Shown here one piece after another: positions 37,187-45,906 of a stretch of DNA of 64,000 nucleotides; position 1 is the first letter of the stretch; the number at the start of each line of letters is the position of its first letter. The stretch is from Methanococcus aeolicus Nankai-3 (GTDB lineage Archaea; AGJL01; Methanococci; Methanococcales; Methanococcaceae). Location of the stretch: the NCBI RefSeq assembly GCF_000017185.1, contig NC_009635.1, positions 436,563 to 500,562 on the forward strand, written 5' to 3'. The position numbers and the translations under genes are program-made. Under the pieces are notes generated by a model. It saw only the letters and a list, made by a program, of their open reading frames with translations. It did no database searches and was not told where the DNA came from.

Positions 37187-38197
37187 ATGGAAGCAATAAA
37201 ACAAATAAAAATTGGAATTACTGTTATAGGAGTTATTATATTGTTGGCATCATTAGGTTTAATGAGGTATGAAAATTGGGATTTTTTCACTGCTCTATAT
37301 GTAACAATAATCACAATTACCACGGTTGGATATGGTGATTATGTCCCCCAAACAATTAAAGGAAAACTTATCACGGTTGGATATATAATATTTGGAGCAG
37401 GTGCCATGGCATATACTTTTGGGTCTATTGCAGGGTTTTTTATTGAGGGACGATTTAAAGAAATAATATACTTAAAAAAAATGAAGTCAAGGTTAAAAAA
37501 AATGGAAGATCATTATATTATTTGTGGATTTGGTAAAATTGGTAAGGTAGTAGCTAAAAAATTTGAAGATGCAAATGTGCCTTATGTAGTAATTGATTCC
37601 GACCAATCAATAATGGAGAGTCCATTAGAGCAATATCCTCATTTATCATATGTAATTGGAGATGCTTCCTCGGATGAGATATTAATAAAAGCAGGTGCGC
37701 ATAAGGCTAAGGGATTAATAACCGCAGTAAATTCCGATGCAGATAATGCCTTTATCACCATATCTGCAAAAGAGATAAATCCAAACATATATATTGTTGC
37801 AAAAGCTGATAAAGATAGCTCTGTTGATAAATTAATAAAAGCAGGTGCGGATAGGGCAGTATCTCCATATGACATAGGAGGATTGAGAATCGCAGAACTG
37901 TCCCTAAAACCTGAAATTCTTGATTTTGTATCTACTCTTATGGATGCATCACAAGATATGGAAATTGGAAGATATGAAGTATCTCCAAATTCAAAGGTTG
38001 TTGGACATTCTCTTTATGAGTGCAAAATAAGACAAACAACTGGAACTACAATTCTTGCCATTAAAAAAATTAAAGAAGATGGCAGTGATGATATTATTAT
38101 TAATCCAGAGTCCGATGTGATTTTAAAAGAGCATGACATATTATATGTATTTGGAACAAAAGAACAATTAAGAAAACTTAAAGAAATATTATTATAA
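37187..38197 (+). CDS. Two-TM potassium channel with RCK (TrkA-N/TrkA-C) domains
   Basis: The filter sequence TITTVGYGDYVPQ lies between two membrane helices (residues about 7-25 and 60-85), then an RCK TrkA-N domain begins at YIICGFGKIGKVVAKKF with a Rossmann nucleotide loop and continues to a TrkA-C domain ending VFGTKEQLRKLKEIL. This is the MthK-like plan of calcium- or nucleotide-gated K+ channels. It is 336 residues, a usual size. The start is GTGATTAAATGG. Confidence 0.95.
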   Translation: MEAIKQIKIGITVIGVIILLASLGLMRYENWDFFTALYVTIITITTVGYGDYVPQTIKGKLITVGYIIFGAGAMAYTFGSIAGFFIEGRFKEIIYLKKMKSRLKKMEDHYIICGFGKIGKVVAKKFEDANVPYVVIDSDQSIMESPLEQYPHLSYVIGDASSDEILIKAGAHKAKGLITAVNSDADNAFITISAKEINPNIYIVAKADKDSSVDKLIKAGADRAVSPYDIGGLRIAELSLKPEILDFVSTLMDASQDMEIGRYEVSPNSKVVGHSLYECKIRQTTGTTILAIKKIKEDGSDDIIINPESDVILKEHDILYVFGTKEQLRKLKEILL

Positions 38198-38255
38198 AAT
38201 GAAGATAGTATTTAATAATATATATTATTTAAAATAAAAATATAGAGGAGATATA

Positions 38256-38672
38256 ATGAATAATATAGAATCTACTGAATATATTGAATTAAAAGGACGA
38301 ATTATATCCAAAGGATACATAGAAGCAGAAGCCATAGTTTCAGAGGAATCCATTTCATTTTTAGGGGGCGTTAATGAGGAGGGAGTCATAACTGACAAAG
38401 ACAGTAAATTAAATGGGCAAACTGTTAAAAATAAAATTTTTGTGTTCCCAACCGGCAAAGGTAGCACAGTAGGCTCTTATGTAATATATGGACTTGCAAA
38501 AAACAACATCTTAAAAGGCATAATAAATGCAGATTGTGAGCCAATAGTGGCAACAGGTGCAATATTGGGAAAAATACCTATGGTCGATAAAATAGACATA
38601 AGCGAAATAAAAACCGGAGATAAAATAATAATTGATGGGAATAATGGGACAATTAAAATATTTAAAAAATAA
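38256..38672 (+). CDS. Phosphomevalonate dehydratase small subunit (DUF126, aconitase X swivel)
   Basis: The DUF126 swivel domain of aconitase X is recognised by KGRIISKGYIEAEAIVSEESISFLGGV, the GKIFVFPTGKGSTVGSYVIYGL segment with the catalytic serine region, INADCEPIVATGAILGKIPMVD and a closing GDKIIIDGNNG. In archaea this subunit pairs with a DUF521 large subunit to dehydrate phosphomevalonate in the modified mevalonate pathway for lipid isoprenoids. The large subunit is not in the window. A GGAGAT site precedes ATG. Confidence 0.88.
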   Translation: MNNIESTEYIELKGRIISKGYIEAEAIVSEESISFLGGVNEEGVITDKDSKLNGQTVKNKIFVFPTGKGSTVGSYVIYGLAKNNILKGIINADCEPIVATGAILGKIPMVDKIDISEIKTGDKIIIDGNNGTIKIFKK

Positions 38673-38706
38673 AATTTTTTTAAAAAAATATGGAGGGCGT
38701 GTAGAT

Positions 38707-39431
38707 ATGGCAGACAATAATGATAATAATGGCATAAATAATATAATATTAAATATAGAAAACTTAAATGTCATACTTGGAAATGAAAAAATAGTTGAAG
38801 ATTTAAGTTTTAAAGTAAAAAAAAAGAATTTTTAACAATAATTGGGCCAAATGGTTCTGGTAAAACCACATTGTTAAAAGCATTGCTTGGAATTCTGCCC
38901 CATACTGGGAAAATAGAATGGAAAGACGATGTTAAAATAAGCTATCTTCCGCAACGACTATCTAAAGAAGATTTTGCCTGTGTGCCAATTTCAATTAAAG
39001 ATTTTTTTAAATTTAAAAATGTTTCAGATAATGTCATTATATCTATGTTGGAATGTGTAGGGTTAGAAAATTGTGAAAAACTTTTAAATGTAAATCCAGG
39101 GGAGCTCTCAGGAGGACAATTTCAGAGAATGCTTATTGCGTGGAGTTTAATAGATAATCCCGATGTTTTGCTTTTTGATGAACCAACAACAGGCATAGAC
39201 ATAGGTGGCGAAAAAACCATATATTCTTTGCTATATAAATTTTGGAAAGAAAGAGATTTAACGATATTATTAATTACTCATGATTTAAATATCGTATTTA
39301 CCTATTCCACAAATTGTTTATGTATTAATAGAAATAAAAAATGTTATGGAGCTCCGAAAGAAATACTGACACCAGAACAATTACAAAAAATATATGGGGC
39401 CAATATCAAATTTTATAAGCACACCCATTAA
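38707..39431 (+). CDS. Zinc/manganese-type ABC transporter ATPase, frame interrupted at an A9 run
   Basis: The ATPase is split across two frames. The first part (ATG 38707, GGAGGGCG site) covers the first strand region NLNVILGNEKIVEDLSFKVKK and runs to TAA at 38833-38835. The second frame continues at once as EFLTIIGPNGSGKTTLLKALLG (Walker A), then LSGGQFQRMLIAWSL signature, DVLLFDEPTTGID Walker B and LLITHDL. The switch lies at nine A's at 38817-38825; one extra A or two fewer restores one protein. The family is the ZnuC/MntB-type, with its permease next. It may be a mutation, a sequencing error or a slippage site. Confidence 0.8.
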
Positions 39432-39461
39432 TAGAATATAAAAAATTTAAAAAGCGATAAT

Positions 39462-40226
39462 ATGCAACAATTTATATTAAGTTTAATCACCGTAATATTT
39501 ATAGGTGGAATTGCAGGATATTTGGGTTCATTAATGCTAACAAAAAGAATGGCATTAGTTGCAGGACCAATTGGACATTTGGCACTTCCCGGTGTTGCAT
39601 TGGCTTTAATATATGGGTTTGGTATTTTTTACGGAGCTTTGCTTTCAATAGGGGCAGGTGCATTTATTATATGGATATTTAGTTTAAAATCAAAAATACC
39701 TATGGAGGCATTAACGGCAATAGTTTTTGCGTCGGGTGTTGCATTAGGATTTTTATTTTTACCATTGGACCATGCAGAAGAGGCTTTAATTGGAAATATA
39801 TCAAAAATAACATTATTTGATACAGCATTGGCAGTTTTTTTATCCGTCATTGTATTTTTTATAATTAAAAAAATATACAATAAAATAATATTATCAGAAA
39901 TATCAAGCGATTTAGCTTTAAGCGAAGGAATAAATGTAAAAAAATACAATTTAATCTATTTAATAGCTATTGCAGTTGTGGCAGCCATGGAGGTTAAAAT
40001 CGTAGGAATATTATTAACTGCGGCACTTGTTGCAATTCCCGCAGCAACTTCAAAAAATATAAGTAATAATTTAAGTCAGTACTCCATTATAGCCCTTATA
40101 TTTGGAGCAGTTTCTTCAATGGTGGGGCTATTATTGCATAAAATTATAGGTCTTCCAGCTGGTCCGCTTATTATTTTAACTTCTTTTGTGTTATTTTTAA
40201 TATCCCTAATGGGAGTTAAAAAATAA
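39462..40226 (+). CDS. ABC-3 family metal permease (ZnuB/MntB type)
   Basis: The 254-residue protein is hydrophobic with seven or eight helices and the ABC-3 segments GYLGSLMLTKRMALVAGPIGHLALPGVALA, AEEALIGNISKI, ALSEGINVKKYNLIY (cytoplasmic coupling) and EVKIVGILLTAALVAIPAATSKN. It would move zinc or manganese with the preceding ATPase; no substrate-binding lipoprotein is adjacent. It is 31 bases downstream of the ATPase stop, so the two are one operon. Confidence 0.93.
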   Translation: MQQFILSLITVIFIGGIAGYLGSLMLTKRMALVAGPIGHLALPGVALALIYGFGIFYGALLSIGAGAFIIWIFSLKSKIPMEALTAIVFASGVALGFLFLPLDHAEEALIGNISKITLFDTALAVFLSVIVFFIIKKIYNKIILSEISSDLALSEGINVKKYNLIYLIAIAVVAAMEVKIVGILLTAALVAIPAATSKNISNNLSQYSIIALIFGAVSSMVGLLLHKIIGLPAGPLIILTSFVLFLISLMGVKK

Positions 40227-40349
40227 TATTTATTTTTATATACTTATACACTCAAATATATTTTAAAAATATTTCGATATATTAATTAATCGAAAGTTAT
40301 AAATATAATGATATTAATAATAAAATTTGCAAATTGTTGTGGTGATAAA

Positions 40350-40514
40350 ATGATTATATGGAATTTAAAATGTCCAAATTGTGGAATGCGGATAAGATAT
40401 GAAGTAGATGTATGTCCATGTATGGCTTCTGAGGTGGAGCTCCCAAATTGTAATAACTGTAATGAAAAAATGACATATGATATTGCATCATTAAAAGGAA
40501 GGAGGAAAAAATAA
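40350..40514 (+). CDS. Small zinc-ribbon protein
   Basis: The 54-residue protein holds two CxxC pairs, KCPNCGMRI and ELPNCNNCNEKM, separated by VDVCPCMASE, giving a zinc ribbon or rubredoxin-like knuckle. ATG 40350 has a GGTGAT site; upstream ATG 40308 would add 14 residues without a leader. It overlaps the following permease by one base, so the two are translationally coupled. A role with that permease is inferred; no family is recognised. Confidence 0.75.
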   Translation: MIIWNLKCPNCGMRIRYEVDVCPCMASEVELPNCNNCNEKMTYDIASLKGRRKK

Positions 40515-41617
40515 TGGATATAGTCGGAACACTAATTTATGCATTTAATGTTGCTGTTGCTACTCTTGTAGATTATTTAAATTTTAATAGAACCGTAGCT
40601 TTAATAATCTCCTTCTTTATTGCAGGGGGCATATCTTCAATGATAAATAAAAATTTCATAATAAAATATTTTGGTTCAGAAACTCCAAAACATATTTCTT
40701 ATTTGGTCGCATCGGTTAGTGGTTGCCTTCTTGCCGTATGTTCTTGCACAATATTGCCATTATTTGCTGGAATATATAGAAGAGGTGCGGGAATTGGTCC
40801 AGCTACGACCTTTTTATTCTCTGGCCCCGCCATAAATGTTCTTGCCTTGTTCTATTCCGCGGCACTTCTTGGTTGGGGAATTGGAGCAATTAGGGGCTCG
40901 TTTGCTATAATATTGTCCATAATATTGGGTTTAACGATGGCATTATTATTTAGTTCAGAGGATAAAAAAAGAAAATTCAAAATTTCAGCCGAGGAAATAT
41001 CAATAAGACCAGCATATCAAACAATAATATTCTTTGGAATTCAGATATTAATGTTATTGGCAATTACGGCATCCCATACACTTATACCTTCCCTAAGTGT
41101 TGCGTTGTTTAATATTCCCATATTTGGTGCTGTCCTTGTAAAACATATAATTACAGGGGGGCTATTGATATTATTAATAGGAATTGTGAAATCGTGGTTT
41201 AATAAGGAAGAAATAAATAGCTGGTTAAGAGAAACGGTTATATTGGGTAAATTGGTAATTCCGTTATTATTATTTGGTGTAGCTCTTGCAGGGGTATTAA
41301 GTGCCTTTTTGCCATCAGAACTGGTAAGTCGATTCGTAGGTGGAAATTCACTATCTGCTAATTTCATTGCATCATTTATCGGAGCTCCGATGTATTTTGC
41401 AACATTGACAGAAGTGCCAATTGTAAAATCTTTAATGAGTCTGGGTATGGGGGCAGGTCCTGCTATGGCTTTACTTCTCGCAGGTCCAAGTTTGAGTATT
41501 CCTACGATTTTAACCATATCCAGAGTTATCGGCACTAAAAAAGCCCTCACTTATTTAGGAAATGTAATAGTGTTATCAACTATCGCAGGACTTATAACTG
41601 GAATGATTTTAGGATAA
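40514..41617 (+). CDS. Permease of the DUF318/UPF0718 (ArsP/YraQ) family
   Basis: The 367-residue protein has eight to ten membrane helices and the family motif VSGCLLAVCSCTILPLFAGIYRRGAGIGPATTFLFSGPAINVLAL, including the CSC pair seen in ArsP-like permeases, and a duplicated second half with SFIGAPMYFATLTEVPIVKSLMSLGMGAGPAMALLLAGPSLS. Members are thought to move thiol- or organoarsenical-type substrates. Its neighbours are a zinc-ribbon protein and a thioredoxin-fold protein, the usual partners of this family in archaea. Confidence 0.88.
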   Translation: MDIVGTLIYAFNVAVATLVDYLNFNRTVALIISFFIAGGISSMINKNFIIKYFGSETPKHISYLVASVSGCLLAVCSCTILPLFAGIYRRGAGIGPATTFLFSGPAINVLALFYSAALLGWGIGAIRGSFAIILSIILGLTMALLFSSEDKKRKFKISAEEISIRPAYQTIIFFGIQILMLLAITASHTLIPSLSVALFNIPIFGAVLVKHIITGGLLILLIGIVKSWFNKEEINSWLRETVILGKLVIPLLLFGVALAGVLSAFLPSELVSRFVGGNSLSANFIASFIGAPMYFATLTEVPIVKSLMSLGMGAGPAMALLLAGPSLSIPTILTISRVIGTKKALTYLGNVIVLSTIAGLITGMILG

Positions 41618-41689
41618 AATAAAATATAAATTAAAAAAATAAGAAATATATCAATAAAAACAAAATTAAAAAAATAAAAGAGTGATAAA

Positions 41690-41929
41690 ATGAAAATAAG
41701 AATATTTGGAACAGGATGTAAAAAATGCACAGAAACATACGAAAATGTTAAAAAAGCTGTTGAGGAGCTTGGAATTGATGCCGAAGTAGTAAAAATAACA
41801 GATATAAATGAAATATCTGAGTGGATTTTCGTAGCTCCCGGTGTGGCATTTGATGATTTGGTAGTATTTGAAGGAAAATTGCCAACTGTTGAGGAGGTTA
41901 AAAAAGAATTGGAAGATTATATCAAATAA
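41690..41929 (+). CDS. Thioredoxin-fold redox-active disulfide protein
   Basis: The 79-residue protein is a minimal thioredoxin fold with the active motif GTGCKKCTETYENVKKAVEE near the start and a FVAPGVAFDDLVVFEGKLPTVEEVK sheet. It resembles the small redox-active disulfide protein 2 family known from methanogens. It follows the DUF318 permease, with which it commonly pairs. It probably supplies electrons to a substrate or to the permease's cysteines; that is inference. It ends before a GGAGCTCC hairpin. Confidence 0.9.
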   Translation: MKIRIFGTGCKKCTETYENVKKAVEELGIDAEVVKITDINEISEWIFVAPGVAFDDLVVFEGKLPTVEEVKKELEDYIK

Positions 41930-41961
41930 AAATAGTGACAAAAAAGAATAATTTTATTTTA

Positions 41962-41983
41962 GGGAGCTCCGCGGAGCTCCCTT
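41962..41983. terminator. GGAGCTCC-pair hairpin followed by T-run
   Basis: Two GGAGCTCC octamers with a central CGCG form a perfect 22-base palindrome followed on the plus strand by a T-rich run at 41984-41995. It ends the permease-thioredoxin operon and is a good intrinsic terminator candidate. Confidence 0.6.
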
Positions 41984-42075
41984 TTATTTTTTTTCAATTT
42001 ATATTTATATTATTATATGCAATATTATTTTAGCCCATAAATATAATAATTCAATAAACTAAATATTGTGATATA

Positions 42076-42804
42076 ATGAACCTTAAAGAGTGGAAACCAA
42101 TTTACAATGAAATAATGGACGATTTTGGATTTAGCAAAGAAAATGACTTAAAAAGTGCATATCTATTGAAAGACATAATAAAAAATACAGGGAATAATAT
42201 TGAATTATATAATTTAGAAAATATTATAAAAAATAAAATTGTTTATATTTTCGGTGCTGGACCATCATTAAAAAAACATATCAAATCATATAAAAATATA
42301 ATAAATAGCGAAAAAGAAAAAGATAATATTATAATATCCGCAGACGGTGCAACAAAAGCACTTTTAGAGGAAAATATTATTCCTAATATAATAGTTTCCG
42401 ATTTAGATGGGGATTTAACCTCTATCATTGAACGAAATAATAATGGTTCTATTGTGGTTGTTCATGCCCATGGCGATAATGTCGAAGCTATAAAAAAATA
42501 TGCTCCTCAATTGAAAAATATTGTAGGGAGCTCCCAGTTTCCAGAGGAAATTGAAAATTTAATAAATTATGGTGGTTTCACCGATGGAGATAGATGCTGT
42601 TTTTTAGCTGAGCATTTTAATGCAAAAGAATTAATATTATGTGGAATGGATTTTGGAGAATATACTACAAAATATTCCCGCCCAAATTTAAAAGAGGATA
42701 TTGAAAAAGCAGACCCCATAAAAATTAAAAAATTGCAATATGCTGAAAAATTAATCAACTGGTTAAAAGAAAATGGAAATAGCAATATAACATTTATACA
42801 ATGA
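42076..42804 (+). CDS. mptE: 6-hydroxymethyl-7,8-dihydropterin pyrophosphokinase (archaeal, DUF115)
   Basis: This archaeal DUF115 enzyme makes the activated pterin for methanopterin. Motifs are IVYIFGAGPSLKKHIKSYKN, IIISADGATKALLEENIIPNIIVSDLDGD (acidic metal site), VVVHAHGDN and GFTDGDRCCFLAEHF, ILCGMDFGEYT. The 242-residue length fits MptE. It is flanked by GGAGCTCC octamers. A GTGATATA leader supports the start. Confidence 0.88.
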   Translation: MNLKEWKPIYNEIMDDFGFSKENDLKSAYLLKDIIKNTGNNIELYNLENIIKNKIVYIFGAGPSLKKHIKSYKNIINSEKEKDNIIISADGATKALLEENIIPNIIVSDLDGDLTSIIERNNNGSIVVVHAHGDNVEAIKKYAPQLKNIVGSSQFPEEIENLINYGGFTDGDRCCFLAEHFNAKELILCGMDFGEYTTKYSRPNLKEDIEKADPIKIKKLQYAEKLINWLKENGNSNITFIQ

Positions 42805-42851
42805 ATAAATTATGTGGGAGCTCCGATAATTTGTAAAATATAATTTTTATA

Positions 42852-42971
42852 TATAGTCAATCTTCGGGACAATTCCACCAAACCCATATTAAAATACAAA
42901 ATAACCATAATTAAAAAAGGATTATAAAATATGATATAGGACGGAGTAGGGACAGTTTTTGACTTACTATA
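42852..42971. repeat. MITE-like element, family TATAGTCAATCTTC
   Basis: The 120-base element starts TATAGTCAATCTTCGGGACA and ends GGGACAGTTTTTGACTTACTATA; the right terminal repeat is shorter than in other copies. It precedes the TnpB element and has no coding capacity. Confidence 0.6.
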
Positions 42972-43028
42972 TTCCTAATTGCATAGAAAACATAATATCC
43001 TTTATACAATAATTAACTTATTCTATAA

Positions 43029-43110
43029 GAAGTCCCCTTCCGTAAGGGATTAAACAAAATCCTTCGGATTTTGTAGCCCTCCGCTTCGCTACGGGAGGAT
43101 GAATTATGAT
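43029..43110 (+). ncRNA. TnpB-related structured repeat (omega-RNA-like scaffold), upstream copy
   Basis: The sequence opens GAAGTCCCCTTCCGTAAGGG, the same as the TnpB right end at 44439, then carries a 45-base insert of two hairpins (AAAATCC-TTC-GGATTTT; CCTCC-n-GGAGG) and ends AGGATGAATTATGA. It lies 150 bases ahead of tnpB. It may be the left end of the element or a separate guide-RNA scaffold. Confidence 0.45.
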
Positions 43111-43259
43111 AAAAACTTTTGGTTTTTATATATTTCCTTCGCTTCGCTCGGAAATGTGAGCAAATATTATTTAGCTAAATACAGAAGAAATATATGGATA
43201 TAAATGATAATATACTAAGTTTTCTTAAACATGTTGATGAACAATGGTGTAAATAATAT

Positions 43260-44465
43260 ATGATGAGAACTTATAAGTTTAGGATTTATCCCTCTAAGAG
43301 ACTCCAAGAAACAATAGAAGAGCATCTAAACATTTGTAGATACCTCTATAACTATCTTTTGGAACAAAAAACTAAAAATCCGAAACTAAACAAAGGAGAT
43401 ACCCAAAAACTAATAACAGAGCATAAAAAGGAAAATCCTGAACTTAAAAAAGTCCATTCCAAAGTCCTTCAAATTATAAACAATAAACTTTGGGGCAGTC
43501 TCAAAGCATTAGGAAAACTAAAACAGAATGGGCATAAAGTAGGTAGATTAAGATTCAAATCATCTAAAAATCACTATAAAACGATAGAATACAATCAATC
43601 GGGTTTCAAGGTTGATTATAAAACCAAAAGACTCAAACTGTCCAAGATTGGAGAAATTCATATAAAACTACATAGAAAAATCAAAGGAGTAATTAAAGGA
43701 ATAATTATAAAAAAAGAACCAACTGGTAAGTGGTTTGCCTTCTTTCAAGTGGAAGAAGAACCTAAACCACTACCTAAAACCAATAAGGTTGTAGGTATAG
43801 ATTTAGGAATCGATGGTTATGCCATCGATTCAGAGGGGAACAAATTTGAAAATCCAAAGTTTATTGCCAAAACTTTGGGTAAAATAAAAAAAGTCCAAAA
43901 GAACCTATCTAAAAAGGTTAGGGGTTCTAATAACTACAAAAAGACCAAATTAAAACTTATCAAGGTTTATGATAAACTAAACAATCAGAAAAATGATTTT
44001 CTACATAAATTATCAAGATATTACATAAACAATTATGATAAAATAGTTATAGAGGACTTAAACATTAAGTCCATGATTGAAAACAAAAAAGGTCAGAAAA
44101 CTCTAAACCGCCATATTCTTGACGGTTCTTGGAAAAAATTCATAAACTTACTTCTCTATAAGGCGGAGGGTGCTGATAGAGAAGTAATACTTATAAATCC
44201 TGCATATACTTCTAAAAAGTGTTCCAATTGCGGTTGTGTAGTGGATAGTTTAAAATTATCTAATAGACTCTTTTTCTGTCCAAACTGCGGTTGGAATATT
44301 GATAGGGATTACAATGCGTCCCTAAATATATTAAAGTCAGGGCTTGGAGAGTCCGTTGTGCCTGCGGAGGGGAGACCTCTACTCAGAGTTATACCTTATA
44401 TAAAGGTAATCTCTGGGCAAGTATCCCCTATGAGTCAGGAAGCCCCTTCCGTAAGGGAGGGGTAA
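43260..44465 (+). CDS. tnpB: TnpB, RNA-guided nuclease of an IS200/IS605-group element
   Basis: TnpB is a 401-residue RuvC-type RNA-guided endonuclease of an IS605-family (IS1341-like) element. It has the N-terminal HTH-type TYKFRIYPSKRLQETIEEHL, RuvC-I aspartate D181 in VVGIDLGIDG, RuvC-II glutamate E265 in IVIEDLNI, a four-cysteine zinc knuckle CSNCG...CPNCG, and RuvC-III D350 in DRDYNASLN. All catalytic positions are intact, so it may be active. No TnpA gene is present, so mobility would need one in trans. The end of the frame overlaps the right-end hairpin. The coding base use looks like a mobile gene and no GGAGCTCC octamers occur within it. Confidence 0.92.
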   Translation: MMRTYKFRIYPSKRLQETIEEHLNICRYLYNYLLEQKTKNPKLNKGDTQKLITEHKKENPELKKVHSKVLQIINNKLWGSLKALGKLKQNGHKVGRLRFKSSKNHYKTIEYNQSGFKVDYKTKRLKLSKIGEIHIKLHRKIKGVIKGIIIKKEPTGKWFAFFQVEEEPKPLPKTNKVVGIDLGIDGYAIDSEGNKFENPKFIAKTLGKIKKVQKNLSKKVRGSNNYKKTKLKLIKVYDKLNNQKNDFLHKLSRYYINNYDKIVIEDLNIKSMIENKKGQKTLNRHILDGSWKKFINLLLYKAEGADREVILINPAYTSKKCSNCGCVVDSLKLSNRLFFCPNCGWNIDRDYNASLNILKSGLGESVVPAEGRPLLRVIPYIKVISGQVSPMSQEAPSVREG

Positions 44466-44470
44466 TTCAC
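44437..44470 (+). ncRNA. TnpB right end / omega-RNA 3' scaffold
   Basis: GAAG then CCCCTTCCGTAAGGGAGGGG, an eight-base-pair stem capped by a GTAA (GNRA) tetraloop, and GTAATTCAC close the element. This matches the place of the TnpB guide-RNA scaffold, overlapping the end of tnpB; the guide would be the bases following 44470. RNA function is inferred by analogy with other IS605-type elements. Confidence 0.55.
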
Positions 44471-44540
44471 TATACAACAATGAATAATTAATAACTAATT
44501 TATATTTATCTATAATTTATATTAATTTACGGTGATTTTT

Positions 44541-45830
44541 TTGAATTCTATAAATGTATTATCCATAGGAGGATATGACCCAACAGGCGGAGCAGGAGTT
44601 ATAGCAGATGCAAAAACCATCGAAATACTTGACTGTAATCCACTAACAATTACTACTACAATAATACCACAAAACAACCAGAAAGTATATTCTCAATTTA
44701 ATTTACCAAAGGAGGAAATAGAAAACCAGTTTAAATCAATATTTTCTGATTTTGAAGTATCAACTGTGAAGACTGGTGTAATAAATAAAGATACCATAGA
44801 TCTAATATTAAAATATCATAAAAAATATAATTTTAAAATTATTTGTGACCCAGTTTTAAAATCCACAACAAACCATAATTTTGTAGATAATGAGTTAATA
44901 AAAAAATATTTTTCATTATTTGAAAAATCGTGTATTATTACCCCAAATAAAGAGGAATACGATAAATTAAAGGAGTTTGAAGAATACAATGATTTGAAAA
45001 ATAAAAACATTTACACACTGATTACCGGCGTAGAAGATAAATTATTATTTAATGATATTGAATTAAGAACCTACGGCGGAAAAAAAATAGACAAAGAATG
45101 CCACGGCACAGGTTGTGTATTTTCTTCGGCAATTGCATCATTTATAGCAAAAGATTATGATATCGTAAATGCAATAAGGAGGGCAAAAATCGTAGTTGTG
45201 GGTTCTGTAATTTATGCAAATAAAACAAAATACGGTTATAATTCAAATCCAGTTTATATAAATAGGGAAAAAGTTATAAAAAATCTAAATTATGCATTAT
45301 ACCTATTGAATAAGGTTAATTTTGAGGATTTTGTTCCAGAAGTTGGTTCAAATCTTGCAGAGAGCTCCCTATTGCCAAAACGATATAATGATGTTGCAGC
45401 CCTTACTGGAAGAATTATAAAAAATAAATTAGGCGGAATATTTGTAGTCGGAGATATTGAATTTGGAGCATCGGAACATATTGCTAAAATAATTCTTGCT
45501 GCAAGTAGTTTTGACCCCAAAATAAGGAGCTGTCTCAATATACGATATAGTGAAGATACAATAAACCTATTGGAAGAATATAGTGATTTTTCCATATCTT
45601 CGTTTAATAGGGGGGACGAACCTAAAAGCGTATCTTCTATGGAGTGGGGAACTAAATTTGCCTGTGAAAATTATTCAAAACAGAACGATTTCTTGGGAGC
45701 TCCCGATATTATATATGATAAAGGAGGAGACGGAAAAGAGCCTATGATAAGGGTATTGGGCAATAACTCCATAGAAGTAGTAAAAAAAGTGATAAAAATT
45801 ATAAATTTAAATAAGATGCATTGTAAATAA
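44541..45830 (+). CDS. thiDN: Bifunctional HMP-phosphate kinase / thiamine-phosphate synthase (ThiD-ThiN)
   Basis: ThiD (residues about 1-240) shows NVLSIGGYDPTGGAGVIADAKTIEIL, the CDPVLKST and ITPNKEEYD sites and the CHGTGCVFSSAIASFIAKDYD anion hole. ThiN follows (residues about 250-429) with VGSNLAESSLLPKRYNDVAALTGRII, IEFGASEHIAKIILAA and GAPDIIYDKGGDGKEPMIRVLG. The fusion is normal in archaea and makes thiamine phosphate. Start TTG 44541 is chosen because GGTGAT precedes it by four bases and gives a proper N-terminus. Confidence 0.94.
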   Translation: MNSINVLSIGGYDPTGGAGVIADAKTIEILDCNPLTITTTIIPQNNQKVYSQFNLPKEEIENQFKSIFSDFEVSTVKTGVINKDTIDLILKYHKKYNFKIICDPVLKSTTNHNFVDNELIKKYFSLFEKSCIITPNKEEYDKLKEFEEYNDLKNKNIYTLITGVEDKLLFNDIELRTYGGKKIDKECHGTGCVFSSAIASFIAKDYDIVNAIRRAKIVVVGSVIYANKTKYGYNSNPVYINREKVIKNLNYALYLLNKVNFEDFVPEVGSNLAESSLLPKRYNDVAALTGRIIKNKLGGIFVVGDIEFGASEHIAKIILAASSFDPKIRSCLNIRYSEDTINLLEEYSDFSISSFNRGDEPKSVSSMEWGTKFACENYSKQNDFLGAPDIIYDKGGDGKEPMIRVLGNNSIEVVKKVIKIINLNKMHCK

Positions 45831-45906
45831 TGTATAGAAAATTATATATAAAGAATTGTATGTTAGTTTATTTAATTTATTTAATGGCGCATATCAAGGT
45901 GATAAT

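Noticed and set aside
39101-39112. GGAGCTCT in the ABC ATPase and similar one-off variants (3126, 51867, 45361)
   Set aside because: One mismatch from the octamer, so left out of the count.
43020-43250. Short direct and inverted repeats (GCTTCGCT, CCTTCGG) as a possible CRISPR array
   Set aside because: No regular spacing and no third copy; they are hairpin parts of the TnpB-related sequence.
43197-43257. Twenty-codon open frame (MDINDNILSFLKH...) just ahead of tnpB
   Set aside because: No clear ribosome site, a stop lies four codons upstream, and it matches nothing I know; it could be a transposase remnant but cannot be supported.
45346-45366. GGTTCAAATC, similar to a tRNA T-loop
   Set aside because: It lies in the thiDN coding frame and no acceptor or anticodon arm surrounds it.
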